A stretch of 5,642 nt of DNA from Acidobacteriota bacterium (GCA_003225655.1 QIAW01000055.1:1-5642), one strand, 5' to 3'. Counted from the stretch's first letter, positions 1-5,642 are shown. The notes: generated from the sequence alone by a model not told the origin. Numbers and translations are program-made.

Positions 1-1911
1 TATGCTCCGGCGATTGTTGCCCTCAAGAAGGCTCAACCCCACGCCGGCGAGCTTGGCGAGTATGTGGATTATTTCCTGGCCATGGCCGAGGGATCAAGCG
101 GCGATGCGCAAGGCGTGCTCGCCGCTTTGCATCAGTTTGACAGCCGCTATTCCGGATCGCTCTTCGCCCGCGATGTTGACGTGCTGCAGGCCAATGCACT
201 GGTGGTTACCGGCCAGGCGCAGGCCGCGATAGATCTTCTGGAGCCGCAGCGCTCTCCCTCGCGCGCCGATCTGGAGCTGGCGCTGGGCCGCGCTCAATTA
301 CGTGTTGGCAGCTATGCCAAGGCTGCGGAGAGTTTTCGCCATGTTTATTACCTTCTGCCCTCGGCGCTGGAGGCCACGGACGCTTACGCCGAATTGCAGA
401 AGCTGGCGGCGCAGCGGCGTCTGGCTCCGGCCAGCTTCACCGACCGCAGGAAACGGGCGGAGCTTCTGGCAGACAACCACCGCGCTGCCGAGGCGGCGGC
501 CGAATATAAGGACCTGATCGATGAGGCGCCCGCTGCCGAAGTTTATGCGCTCAAAGTTGCTCTTGGTGGGGCGTTGTGGAAGGCGGGACGGGGCAGGGAA
601 GCCCGGGATCTCCTGGAAAAGTTGCCGGAAACGAATGACGAGCGCAACGCCCAGCGCCTCTACTACCTGGTTGAACTGGCGCGCTCCGATGACAAGCGCA
701 TGAGCGATCTGATTTCGCATCTGCGCGAGACCGCTCCTGCGAGTCCCTGGCTGCAAGAGGGGTTGCTGGCTGTGGCCAACCAGCACCTGCTACAGAAGGA
801 CTATGGCGCGTCGGCCCGTTTCTTTGAGGAGCTGGCGTCACGTTTTTCCTCGGGTAGATATGCCTCTTTCGCCAACTGGAAGGCGGCGTGGCTGCAGCTT
901 CGTCAAGGCGATGTGGAAAGCGCCAGGCTGGCCTTTGAGCGGCATATTGCGTTGTATCCCGCGTCGCAGGAAGCCAGCGCTGCTCTTTACTGGCGGGGGC
1001 GCCTGGCCGAGGAAGACAAGAATCTGCCACTGGCGCGCGCCTACTATCTGAAGGTTTCAGAGCGCTATTTCAACGCCTACTACGCCGAGCTCTCGCGCGA
1101 ACGCCTGCGCGACCTGGGGAGCTCAGGTGACGTTGCCGACGAGCCTCTGCTGGGCAAAATTCCGCCAGCGCAGCTCCCCGGCCATTTTTCCCTGACCGCA
1201 CCCGCCGACGACCTTCGCGTACAGAAGAGCCTGCTGCTGGGAAACTGTGGGTTAGTGGATTTCGCCATTCGCGAGCTTCAGGCCGCCGGGGCTGATCCCG
1301 GTGATAACTGGACCACCGCGCAGATGATCAAGCTCTACACCGAAGATGGACACTACGACCGCGCCCTGCAGGCTTTGAAGCGCGCCGTCCCGGGATATTA
1401 TTCATTCCAGTTTTCCGCGTTGCCGCGTCCGTTCTGGGAAGGGCTGTTTCCGCGCCCATACTGGGACAATCTGAAGCGCCACTCCAGCGAAAACAAACTC
1501 GACCCCTTCCTGGTGGCATCACTGATCCGCCAGGAATCGGAGTTCAACCCCGGCGCCATCTCGCGCGCCAACGCCATGGGGCTGATGCAGATCTTGCCGC
1601 GGGTAGGACAGCAGCTCGCGAAATCAGAAAAGATCAAAGGCTTCAACGACGCCATGCTGCTCGACCCTAATACCAACATCCAGCTTGGGACCCGCTACTT
1701 CAAGCAACTGCTGGAAAGATACGACGGCCACCTGGAGTACGCGCTGGCCGCCTACAACGCCGGCGCCGAGCGCGTGGACGACTGGCGCAAGAACAATTAC
1801 CGCGATATCCACGAGTTCGTGGAGTCCATTCCCTTCACCGAAACTCGCGAATACGTCGAAGCCATCATGCGCAATCACGCGGTTTATCAACGGCTGTATC
1901 AGGATCCGTAA
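1..1911 (+). CDS. slt: Soluble lytic murein transglycosylase, Slt70 type (GH23), 5'-partial
   Basis: Periplasmic enzyme that cleaves the MurNAc-GlcNAc bond of peptidoglycan without hydrolysis, leaving 1,6-anhydroMurNAc ends. The frame is open from base 1, before the first ATG at 64, so the true start lies upstream; 636 residues are visible, ending in TAA at 1909-1911. Window residues 1 to about 460 are alanine/leucine-rich helical repeats, like the TPR-like U/L superhelix of Slt70, including a YWRGR motif (330-334) typical of the family. The SLT domain spans about 490-630: the catalytic Glu is residue 512 in RQESEFNP (codon 1534-1536), GLMQ is 527-530 and AYNAG is 584-588. All three family signatures are present, so the enzyme should be active. 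A signal peptide would be in the missing N-terminus. It faces the - strand operon tail to tail and has no evident functional link to it. Family assignment is very secure. Confidence 0.95.
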   Translation, partial: YAPAIVALKKAQPHAGELGEYVDYFLAMAEGSSGDAQGVLAALHQFDSRYSGSLFARDVDVLQANALVVTGQAQAAIDLLEPQRSPSRADLELALGRAQLRVGSYAKAAESFRHVYYLLPSALEATDAYAELQKLAAQRRLAPASFTDRRKRAELLADNHRAAEAAAEYKDLIDEAPAAEVYALKVALGGALWKAGRGREARDLLEKLPETNDERNAQRLYYLVELARSDDKRMSDLISHLRETAPASPWLQEGLLAVANQHLLQKDYGASARFFEELASRFSSGRYASFANWKAAWLQLRQGDVESARLAFERHIALYPASQEASAALYWRGRLAEEDKNLPLARAYYLKVSERYFNAYYAELSRERLRDLGSSGDVADEPLLGKIPPAQLPGHFSLTAPADDLRVQKSLLLGNCGLVDFAIRELQAAGADPGDNWTTAQMIKLYTEDGHYDRALQALKRAVPGYYSFQFSALPRPFWEGLFPRPYWDNLKRHSSENKLDPFLVASLIRQESEFNPGAISRANAMGLMQILPRVGQQLAKSEKIKGFNDAMLLDPNTNIQLGTRYFKQLLERYDGHLEYALAAYNAGAERVDDWRKNNYRDIHEFVESIPFTETREYVEAIMRNHAVYQRLYQDP

Positions 1912-1951
1912 GAGATAATTCGCTGCAGATAAACGCTGATCAGCACGGCTT
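1912..1951. other. 40-bp convergent intergenic gap without a recognisable terminator
   Basis: This lies between the TAA of the transglycosylase gene (+) and the TGA of the DUF420 gene (-). It contains a 10-bp palindrome, GCTGATCAGC (1935-1944), but this has no room for a stable hairpin loop and no T tract on either strand. I see no intrinsic terminator for either of the two facing genes; termination may be Rho-dependent or lie inside the opposing gene. Confidence 0.6.
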
Positions 1952-2392
1952 TCAGACAAACCACTTGTAAACCATAAAATAAATCATCACGCCTGTTACC
2001 GAGACATAAAGCCAGATGGGATACGTCCAGCGGGCGATGGCCTTGTGCCGCAGGAATGAGCTGCGCAGCGCCAGCACCAGGGTTGTGGGAACCAGGACCA
2101 GCAGGCTGGCTGCCAGGATTGTGTGCGAGGTCAGGATGGTGAAGTAAAGCGGACGTATCCATCCTGTGCCGTGAAAACGAATCACCCCGACATGGGCGTG
2201 GTAGTAAAGATAAGACGCCAGGAACACCGTCGAGGAACAAAATGCGGCAATCATGCAGGCGCGGTGTGCTGCAATCTTGCCGCGCTCAATGAATGAATGT
2301 CCGATCAACAGCAGCGCGCCGCTGAGGCCGTTCAGCGCGGCGTTCAGCACGGGAAAGATGGCGTAGTCTTGCGGTCCGCCGGTTTGCGACAT
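1952..2392 (-). CDS. DUF420 family membrane protein (CtaM/YozB-like), cytochrome oxidase biogenesis
   Basis: Predicted 146-residue inner-membrane protein, a normal length for DUF420. Four hydrophobic segments are visible, at about residues 11-31, 44-64, 82-106 and 123-142. Family-like features are the LNAALNG start of helix 1, a histidine-rich set (H32, H43, H65, H67, H74, H90, H116), the RFHGTGWIRP loop (72-81) and the WTYPIWLYVSVTG run in helix 4. Known from the family: Bacillus YozB and Staphylococcus CtaM are required to make active heme-A cytochrome oxidase; the exact biochemical step is not settled, and copper or heme handling by the histidines is only an inference. It is the last gene of the operon, 13 nt after the permease stop. 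The ATG at 2392 was chosen because the family homology begins just after it, but it has no good ribosome site; a CTG start at 2413 (153 residues) is possible. Confidence 0.88.
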   Translation of the reverse strand: MSQTGGPQDYAIFPVLNAALNGLSGALLLIGHSFIERGKIAAHRACMIAAFCSSTVFLASYLYYHAHVGVIRFHGTGWIRPLYFTILTSHTILAASLLVLVPTTLVLALRSSFLRHKAIARWTYPIWLYVSVTGVMIYFMVYKWFV

Positions 2393-2405
2393 AACGCTCG
2401 CGAGA

Positions 2406-3254
2406 TTAAGCAGGCAGGGTTCTCCTTCGGCTGGCCATGAGCAGAGCGGCGGCGAACATGAGAACAGAGAACGCCGCCAGAATTCCCAGCGAGAGAGGCA
2501 CGGAAAGGCCGGTGCTGGTGGCTTCACTGCTTTTGAACAGGGCAGCGCGCAGCGCCTCGACGCCATAGGTCAGGGGATTGGCCAGCATCAGGGCGCGAAT
2601 CCATCCTGAGGCGCCGCTGAGGGGGAAGAGCGCTCCCGAGAGCAGCCACAGCGGGATCAAAAACAAATTGATGATGGCATGAAAGGCCTGGGTGGAATCG
2701 AGCCGCCAGGCGATGGTGAAACCCAGCGCGGTCAGGGCAAACGCGATGAGAAAAATTGCCAGCACCGAGATGCCGACTTGCGCTAGCCCCATCCTGACGC
2801 CAATCACGGGCGCGAAGACCAGGAAAATCAGTCCTTGAAGAAACGCCAGGGTTGCTCCCCCCAGGACTTTGCCCAGCACGATGGCCGAGCGGCTGGCGGG
2901 CGAGACAAGAACTGAGAGCAGAAATCCTTCGCGGCGGTCCTCAATCAGCGACATCATGGCAAAGATAGAAGTAAAGAGGACAATCATGATGAGGGCGCCG
3001 GGGAAGAAATATTCCAGATAATGCTGCCCGCCGCCCGCCGGCCCGCGCAACGACGAGCCAAAGCCGGAGCCCAGCACCAGCCAGAAGAGCACCGGCGAGA
3101 TGATGACGCCCACCACGCGGCTGCGCATGCGGTAGAAGCGAATGATCTCGCGCAGCCAGAGGGAAAAGGCAGGGAGTAGTAAGTCCGCGTACGCGCTGAA
3201 GCTACGCAGTGGAGCGCGTTGTGGATGCGGAACGGCGGTGGTGATCGTAGACAT
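2406..3254 (-). CDS. ABC-2 type transporter permease (DrrB/NodJ-like)
   Basis: Membrane half of an ABC exporter, 282 residues, a normal length for the ABC-2 permease family. A cytoplasmic N-terminus of about 45 residues is followed by six hydrophobic segments near 47-65, 84-104, 126-150, 157-182, 191-211 and 252-275. Two family landmarks are visible: the EDRREG...SPASRS...LGK loop (105-129) and NPLTYGVEALR (226-236) after the fifth helix. It would dimerise and pair with the ATPase encoded upstream. The substrate cannot be read from sequence: relatives export drugs, lipids, polysaccharides or Nod factors. Its place between heme O synthase/ATPase and a DUF420 oxidase-assembly gene suggests a role in cytochrome oxidase maturation, which is inference. 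The ATG at 3254 follows a weak GAGAA ribosome site. Unusually, 194 nt separate it from the ATPase gene, whereas such pairs normally abut or overlap. Confidence 0.92.
   Translation of the reverse strand: MSTITTAVPHPQRAPLRSFSAYADLLLPAFSLWLREIIRFYRMRSRVVGVIISPVLFWLVLGSGFGSSLRGPAGGGQHYLEYFFPGALIMIVLFTSIFAMMSLIEDRREGFLLSVLVSPASRSAIVLGKVLGGATLAFLQGLIFLVFAPVIGVRMGLAQVGISVLAIFLIAFALTALGFTIAWRLDSTQAFHAIINLFLIPLWLLSGALFPLSGASGWIRALMLANPLTYGVEALRAALFKSSEATSTGLSVPLSLGILAAFSVLMFAAALLMASRRRTLPA
2411..2427 (-). promoter_or_regulatory. Shine-Dalgarno AAGGAGA placed for an alternative CTG start of the DUF420 gene
   Basis: Read on the - strand, AAGGAGA (2427-2421) lies inside the last codons of the permease gene. 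It is 28 nt from the DUF420 ATG at 2392, too far for normal initiation, but exactly 7 nt from an in-frame CTG (2413-2411). Starting there would add seven residues and overlap the permease stop (2408-2406) by 8 nt. Alternatively, ribosomes bound here could finish the permease and re-initiate at the ATG. The motif and spacing are seen directly; its use is inferred. Confidence 0.4.
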
Positions 3255-3316
3255 TTTTCTCAGTTCTCAGTTTTGTACTTCTACCCTTTTCGAGCACTGG
3301 GGGTGGAGAGTGTCAA

Positions 3317-3332
3317 TGTTCCTGAAGGAACA
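3317..3332. repeat. Small perfect inverted repeat / hairpin TGTTCC-TGAA-GGAACA
   Basis: A 6-bp perfect stem with a 4-nt loop. On the coding (-) strand it reads TGTTCC-TTCA-GGAACA and is followed at once by TTGACA (3316-3311). No T tract follows it, so it is not a classical terminator. It could be a processing or stabilising hairpin between the ATPase and permease messages, an operator, or part of an inserted repeat; the sequence alone does not decide. Confidence 0.5.
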
Positions 3333-3414
3333 ATTTGTGATTAAACCCTCACCACCGAGCCGTGCCCCTCCGAAAGATCAAAATGAATCCGAATTCCGAT
3401 GACCAGCGAGTTTT

Positions 3415-3438
3415 CCCCGTGTCTCCGCGCCTCCGTGG
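3415..3438. repeat. Degenerate tandem repeat, three 8-bp units (xCACGGAG type)
   Basis: On the - strand the units are CCACGGAG (3438-3431), GCGCGGAG (3430-3423) and ACACGGGG (3422-3415), followed by AAAA. The period is exactly 8 and CGGRG is constant in position. It begins 10 nt after the ATPase stop codon. From memory, near-identical strings of the CACGGAG-x-CACGGAG kind recur in intergenic regions of acidobacteria and other environmental bacteria, so this is probably one copy of a dispersed intergenic repeat; that is recollection, not a search result. Confidence 0.6.
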
Positions 3439-3448
3439 TGATCTTTTT

Positions 3449-4453
3449 TCAGTGCTTCTTTTTCGTTTCTACATCCATGCGCTCGATCCAAAAACGGTGG
3501 CCGGTGCGGCGTATGAAGACATCTTCCAGCGTCGGCTTGCTGATCGAGATGGATTCAATCTCTCCGGGGAATGCCTCGACAATTTCCGTAGCGAAGCGAT
3601 GACCAGCAGCCCGTTCTAATCGTAATTTATTGTCAATGAGTTTCGCTTCCGCGCCAAAGCGGGATTTTATTTTTGCGGCCAGCGCTTCCGATGCAAAGGC
3701 TTCAATCACCATCACGTCTCCGCCGATCTCGCTCTTCAGCTCGGCCGGCGTGCCCAGGGCAACCAGCTTTCCTTCATGCAGAATGGCAAGCCGGTCGCAG
3801 CGCTCGGCCTCTTCCATGAGGTGGGTGGTAATCAGTATGCTGACGCCTTCTTCATCGCGCAGAATCTTTAGATACTGCCAGAGATCGATGCGTGCTCCGG
3901 GATCGAGTCCAGTGGTGGGCTCATCGAGCAGCAGCACCGAGGGCTGGTGCATGATGCCCTTGGCCAGCTCCACGCGGCGCTGCATGCCGCCGGAAAAAGT
4001 CTCGACCTTTTCATGCGCGCGCTCTGCCAAACCTACACGCGAGAGCATCTCTTGCACCCGGGCTTTCAGCACAGAGCCGGTCAATCCATACAGGTGGCCT
4101 TGATGGCGCAGGTTTTCAGCCGCAGTGAGCTTCACATCCACGCTGGCGGCCTGAAAGGCAACACCAATCTGGCGGCGCACCAGGCTGGGGTTGCTGCGCA
4201 GGTCGAGCCCGGCCATAGCGGCATCGCCGGAGGAGGGCAGCATAAGCGTGGAAAGGATGCGGAAGAGCGTGGTCTTGCCGCTGCCGTTGGGGCCTAGCAG
4301 TCCGAAGATTTCAGCCGGGCGTACGGAGAATGAAATCTGATCGAGGGCTTTGCGCTCGCCGTAAGCGTGGCTGAGGTTGCGGATCTCGATGGCGTTGTGC
4401 GAGCCAGAGGTTGTGAGTGGCTGCGGGAGCGCGGATGGGCTTGCCGGGTTCAT
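3449..4453 (-). CDS. ABC transporter ATP-binding protein (DrrA/CcmA-like)
   Basis: Cytoplasmic ATPase subunit of an ABC-2 exporter, 334 residues. All nucleotide-binding motifs are intact: Walker A GPNGSGKTT (54-62), Q-loop Gln101, signature FSGGMQ (153-158), Walker B VLLLDEP (173-179), D-loop GLDP (182-185) and H-loop His211. A DrrA-type C-terminal domain follows, ending in the typical PTLEDVFIR-RTG (307-318). The last dozen residues (322-334, ending in lysines and histidine) extend past the usual end and run towards the repeat after the stop. Residues 1-20 are a poorly conserved leader. Its ATG (4453) is one base after the cyoE stop (TAG-C-ATG) with no strong ribosome site, so translation is probably coupled to cyoE. 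If the cyoE frame is truly broken, ribosomes in the shifted frame end at a TGA (4452-4450) overlapping this ATG, so coupling could persist. The partner is the permease downstream. Confidence 0.95.
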   Translation of the reverse strand: MNPASPSALPQPLTTSGSHNAIEIRNLSHAYGERKALDQISFSVRPAEIFGLLGPNGSGKTTLFRILSTLMLPSSGDAAMAGLDLRSNPSLVRRQIGVAFQAASVDVKLTAAENLRHQGHLYGLTGSVLKARVQEMLSRVGLAERAHEKVETFSGGMQRRVELAKGIMHQPSVLLLDEPTTGLDPGARIDLWQYLKILRDEEGVSILITTHLMEEAERCDRLAILHEGKLVALGTPAELKSEIGGDVMVIEAFASEALAAKIKSRFGAEAKLIDNKLRLERAAGHRFATEIVEAFPGEIESISISKPTLEDVFIRRTGHRFWIERMDVETKKKH

Positions 4454-4454
4454 G

Positions 4455-5340
4455 CTACGAATGAAAGGCGGCGGTAATCATCATCAAGGCAAACAACAGA
4501 GGCAGATAGATCACCGAGGCTTGCAGCAGCTCGCGCGCGGTTTTTTTTGATTCCGGCGCCGAGGGCGCGAGCTTTAGTCGCCACAGCCGCATTCCAAACC
4601 AGAAGAACGCAATCGAGAGCAACAGAGCGCCCACAAAGTAGACGGCTCCCGTCATGCCCAGAATCACGGGAGCAATGCTCACCGGAACGAGAGAAATCGA
4701 GTACAGCAGAATCTCGCGGGTGGTGGAGCGCCCGTCTTTCTCGACGACCGGCAGCATGCGGATGCCCCCGCTGGCGTAGTCTTCCGCGTACATCCAGGCG
4801 ATGGCGAAGAAGTGAGGAAACTGCCACAGCAGCACGATGGCGAACAGGGCCAACCCTTCCCACGCCAGCGCGCCGCGGGCGGCGGTCCATCCCAGCAGCG
4901 GTGGCATGGCCCCGGGAAAGGCGCCGATGAAGGTGCAGATGCTGGTGATCTGCTTGAGCGGCGTGTAAAAGAGCAAATAGGCGGCGGCGGTAGCGAAGGC
5001 CAGGTATCCGGTCAGCGGATTGGCGGCAAACGCAAGATAAACTGAGCCGCCCGCTACCAGCGCCACGTGCATCGGTTTCGCGCTCGATTACCTGGTTCAG
5101 CGCGGCGGCGCCGCCGGCAACAATTCCAATTCCCAGCAGCGTGTGCAGCAGAGTCCAGGAAAAGGAGGGTACGCCGGATTTTACGGCTCCCATGAAATAT
5201 CCGCACCAGGCGGTGGCGACGACGAGCGTGGTCACGCGCAGCTTCATCAGCTCGGCATATTTAGAGAGCAGGGAAGTGCTGCCGGCGATAGTCTGCGTGG
5301 CGGCCTCCTGGGTGGCAATGGGTTGTATGCTGGCACTCAT
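4455..5340 (-). pseudogene. cyoE: Protoheme IX farnesyltransferase (heme O synthase), frame broken by an internal deletion
   Basis: UbiA-superfamily membrane prenyltransferase converting heme B to heme O with farnesyl diphosphate, the step before CtaA. The N-terminal part (91 residues, 5340-5068) has an intact start and first two helices and ends in the first Asp-rich motif, NQVIERETDA (82-91). The remainder continues in another frame from HVALVAGG (5069) to TAG at 4455-4457, with YTPLK, the GAFPGAMPPLLGW loop, LLWQFPHF and the EDYASGGIRMLP motif all well preserved. The segment normally between them, M-x-R-T-x-x-R-P-x-P, is absent: about 20-25 codons appear deleted, changing the frame. With that segment the protein would be about 315-320 residues, normal for the family. 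The ATG overlaps the ctaA stop (ATGA) and follows AAAGAGG (5354-5348) by 7 nt. The break may be a real recent mutation or an assembly collapse; the rest of the gene shows no decay. Confidence 0.88.
5068..5075 (-). other. Deletion/frameshift junction in cyoE (CCGATGCA)
   Basis: Upstream of this octamer the reading frame encodes ...RETDA (ACC-GAT-GCA); downstream the conserved CyoE frame reads (CCG)-ATG-CAC-GTG, shifted by one base. The missing DNA must be 3n+2 bases long. A deletion between two copies of CCGATGCA, one in the T-D-A codons and one in hypothetical P-M-H codons, gives exactly that frame change, but the second copy is inferred, not seen. The ATG at 5072-5070 could make an automatic caller report a separate 205-residue CDS; it is more likely an internal residue of cyoE. 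Confidence 0.7.
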
Positions 5341-5642
5341 GCAGCGGCCTCTTTATGGGAGGCGGCGGATTCAGTTGCCGGCGCGGGAAAATACCGGCGC
5401 GTGCGCACAGCCAGCACAAAAGTCGAAGCCAGCAGCAGCGCGCATACGCCTACGTGCGCTACCGTGGTGGCGATCATGCCGGGAAGGGGCTGGGGCGCAT
5501 CCGCGTCTTTGATGCGCGTAAAGTAAGCCGCTACTCCCAATGCAACCTGCAACATGAGCAGCCCGTGGACGAAACGCGCCGGCGCCTTGATTGGGGTGAC
5601 GCTTCTGCCCTCGATCATGCCGCGCACCGAGGTCCAGATGAG
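5337..5642 (-). CDS. ctaA: Heme A synthase (CtaA/COX15-like), C-terminal part, 5'-partial
   Basis: The final 101 residues of a membrane protein whose start lies beyond the right edge; the frame is open through base 5642, so the GTG at 5627 is probably not the start. Two helices are visible, at about residues 24-42 (containing H26 and LQVALGVAAYF) and 56-79 (containing H63 in TTVAHVGVCALLL), then a short polar, alanine-rich tail. The Q-x-x-LG helix followed by a P-rich loop and a helix with a central His matches the last two helices of CtaA/COX15, where that His ligates heme; CtaA oxidises heme O to heme A. The TGA (5339-5337) overlaps the cyoE ATG as ATGA, placing both heme-modifying enzymes in one operon. 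The fragment is short and these proteins diverge widely, so the name leans on context as well as motifs. Confidence 0.75.
   Translation of the reverse strand, partial: LIWTSVRGMIEGRSVTPIKAPARFVHGLLMLQVALGVAAYFTRIKDADAPQPLPGMIATTVAHVGVCALLLASTFVLAVRTRRYFPAPATESAASHKEAAA
5348..5354 (-). promoter_or_regulatory. cyoE: Ribosome binding site of cyoE
   Basis: AAAGAGG on the - strand, 7 nt before the cyoE ATG (5340-5338) and inside the 3' end of ctaA. It supports this start and re-initiation coupled to the 4-nt ATGA overlap. Confidence 0.6.

Larger units (their letters stand above)
3255..3448. other. 194-bp spacer splitting the ABC ATPase and permease genes
   Basis: This non-coding gap sits inside an otherwise tightly packed operon. 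It carries a degenerate 8-bp tandem repeat next to the ATPase stop (3415-3438), a perfect 6-bp stem hairpin (3317-3332) and a tandem duplication of CTCAGTT (3259-3272) just upstream of the permease ATG. Short open frames across it on the + strand are antisense to the flanking genes and resemble no protein I know. I see no convincing promoter or intrinsic terminator. It may be the remnant of a mobile or dispersed repeat inserted between the two genes. Confidence 0.65.

Noticed and set aside
298..1030. Long - strand open frames opposite the transglycosylase gene (298-786 and 551-1030)
   Set aside because: They are antisense shadows of a strongly supported coding frame; the protein sequences are Arg/Pro/Gln-rich without domains.
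1935..1944. Palindrome GCTGATCAGC as a bidirectional terminator
   Set aside because: It leaves no loop for a stable stem and is not followed by a T tract on either strand.
2393..2566. N-terminal extension of the DUF420 frame up to an ATG at 2566
   Set aside because: It overlaps conserved permease codons on the same strand, and the added residues are Cys/Arg/Pro-rich with no family similarity.
3288..3316. Sigma-70 promoter on the - strand built on TTGACA (3316-3311)
   Set aside because: Hexamers at 16-18 nt spacing (for example TCGAAA or CGAAAA) match TATAAT poorly, so it is not listed as a promoter.
3340..3370. Sequence GAGGGGCACGGCT (- strand) as half of a longer inverted repeat
   Set aside because: No matching second arm is present nearby, so an inverted repeat cannot be supported from this window.
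3142..3619. Several short + strand open frames across the permease start, the spacer and the ATPase end
   Set aside because: They lie antisense to well-supported genes or cross the repeat, have low-complexity composition and match no family I know.
4450..5067. Continuation of the cyoE start frame through to 4450, giving a 296-residue open frame
   Set aside because: After residue 91 this frame is rich in Arg, Ser and Cys with no membrane character or family similarity; the other frame carries all the conserved CyoE motifs. The long open run reflects high GC content.
5060..5080. Programmed ribosomal frameshift in cyoE
   Set aside because: There is no slippery heptamer or downstream pseudoknot, and a frameshift would not restore the missing conserved segment. 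Deletion explains the data better.

Overview
The window looks like chromosomal DNA from a moderately GC-rich Gram-negative aerobe, most likely an acidobacterium. This rests on the gene order (heme A synthase-like, heme O synthase, ABC ATPase, ABC-2 permease, DUF420) and on remembered similarity of the proteins to acidobacterial homologues. No search could be run, so the taxonomic call is an inference.

Layout. Bases 1-1911 (+ strand) hold the C-terminal part of a Slt70-type soluble lytic transglycosylase whose start lies before the window. After a 40-bp convergent gap, everything else is on the - strand, transcribed from the right edge leftwards. In transcription order it is: the C-terminal 101 residues of a CtaA/COX15-like heme A synthase (5642-5337); heme O synthase cyoE/ctaB (5340-4455), broken by a small out-of-frame deletion around 5068-5075; a DrrA-like ABC ATPase (4453-3449); a 194-bp spacer (3448-3255) with a degenerate 8-bp-periodic repeat and a perfect small hairpin; an ABC-2 permease (3254-2406); and a four-helix DUF420 (CtaM/YozB-like) protein (2392-1952).

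The - strand genes form one probable operon. ctaA and cyoE share a 4-nt ATGA overlap, one base separates the cyoE stop from the ATPase ATG, and 13 nt separate the permease stop from the DUF420 ATG. CyoE farnesylates heme B to heme O, CtaA oxidises heme O to heme A, and DUF420/CtaM proteins are needed for maturation of heme-A/copper cytochrome c oxidases. The set is therefore a cytochrome oxidase biogenesis cassette, with an ABC exporter of unknown substrate embedded in it.

Most worth a second look are: the cyoE lesion, which removes the conserved M-x-R-T-x-x-R-P segment and may be either a real pseudogene or an assembly collapse; the ABC transporter lodged inside the heme/oxidase operon; and the repeat-bearing spacer that splits the ATPase from its permease. 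No RNA gene, CRISPR array, insertion sequence, integrase or phage gene was seen. No gene-free stretch exceeds 300 bases.
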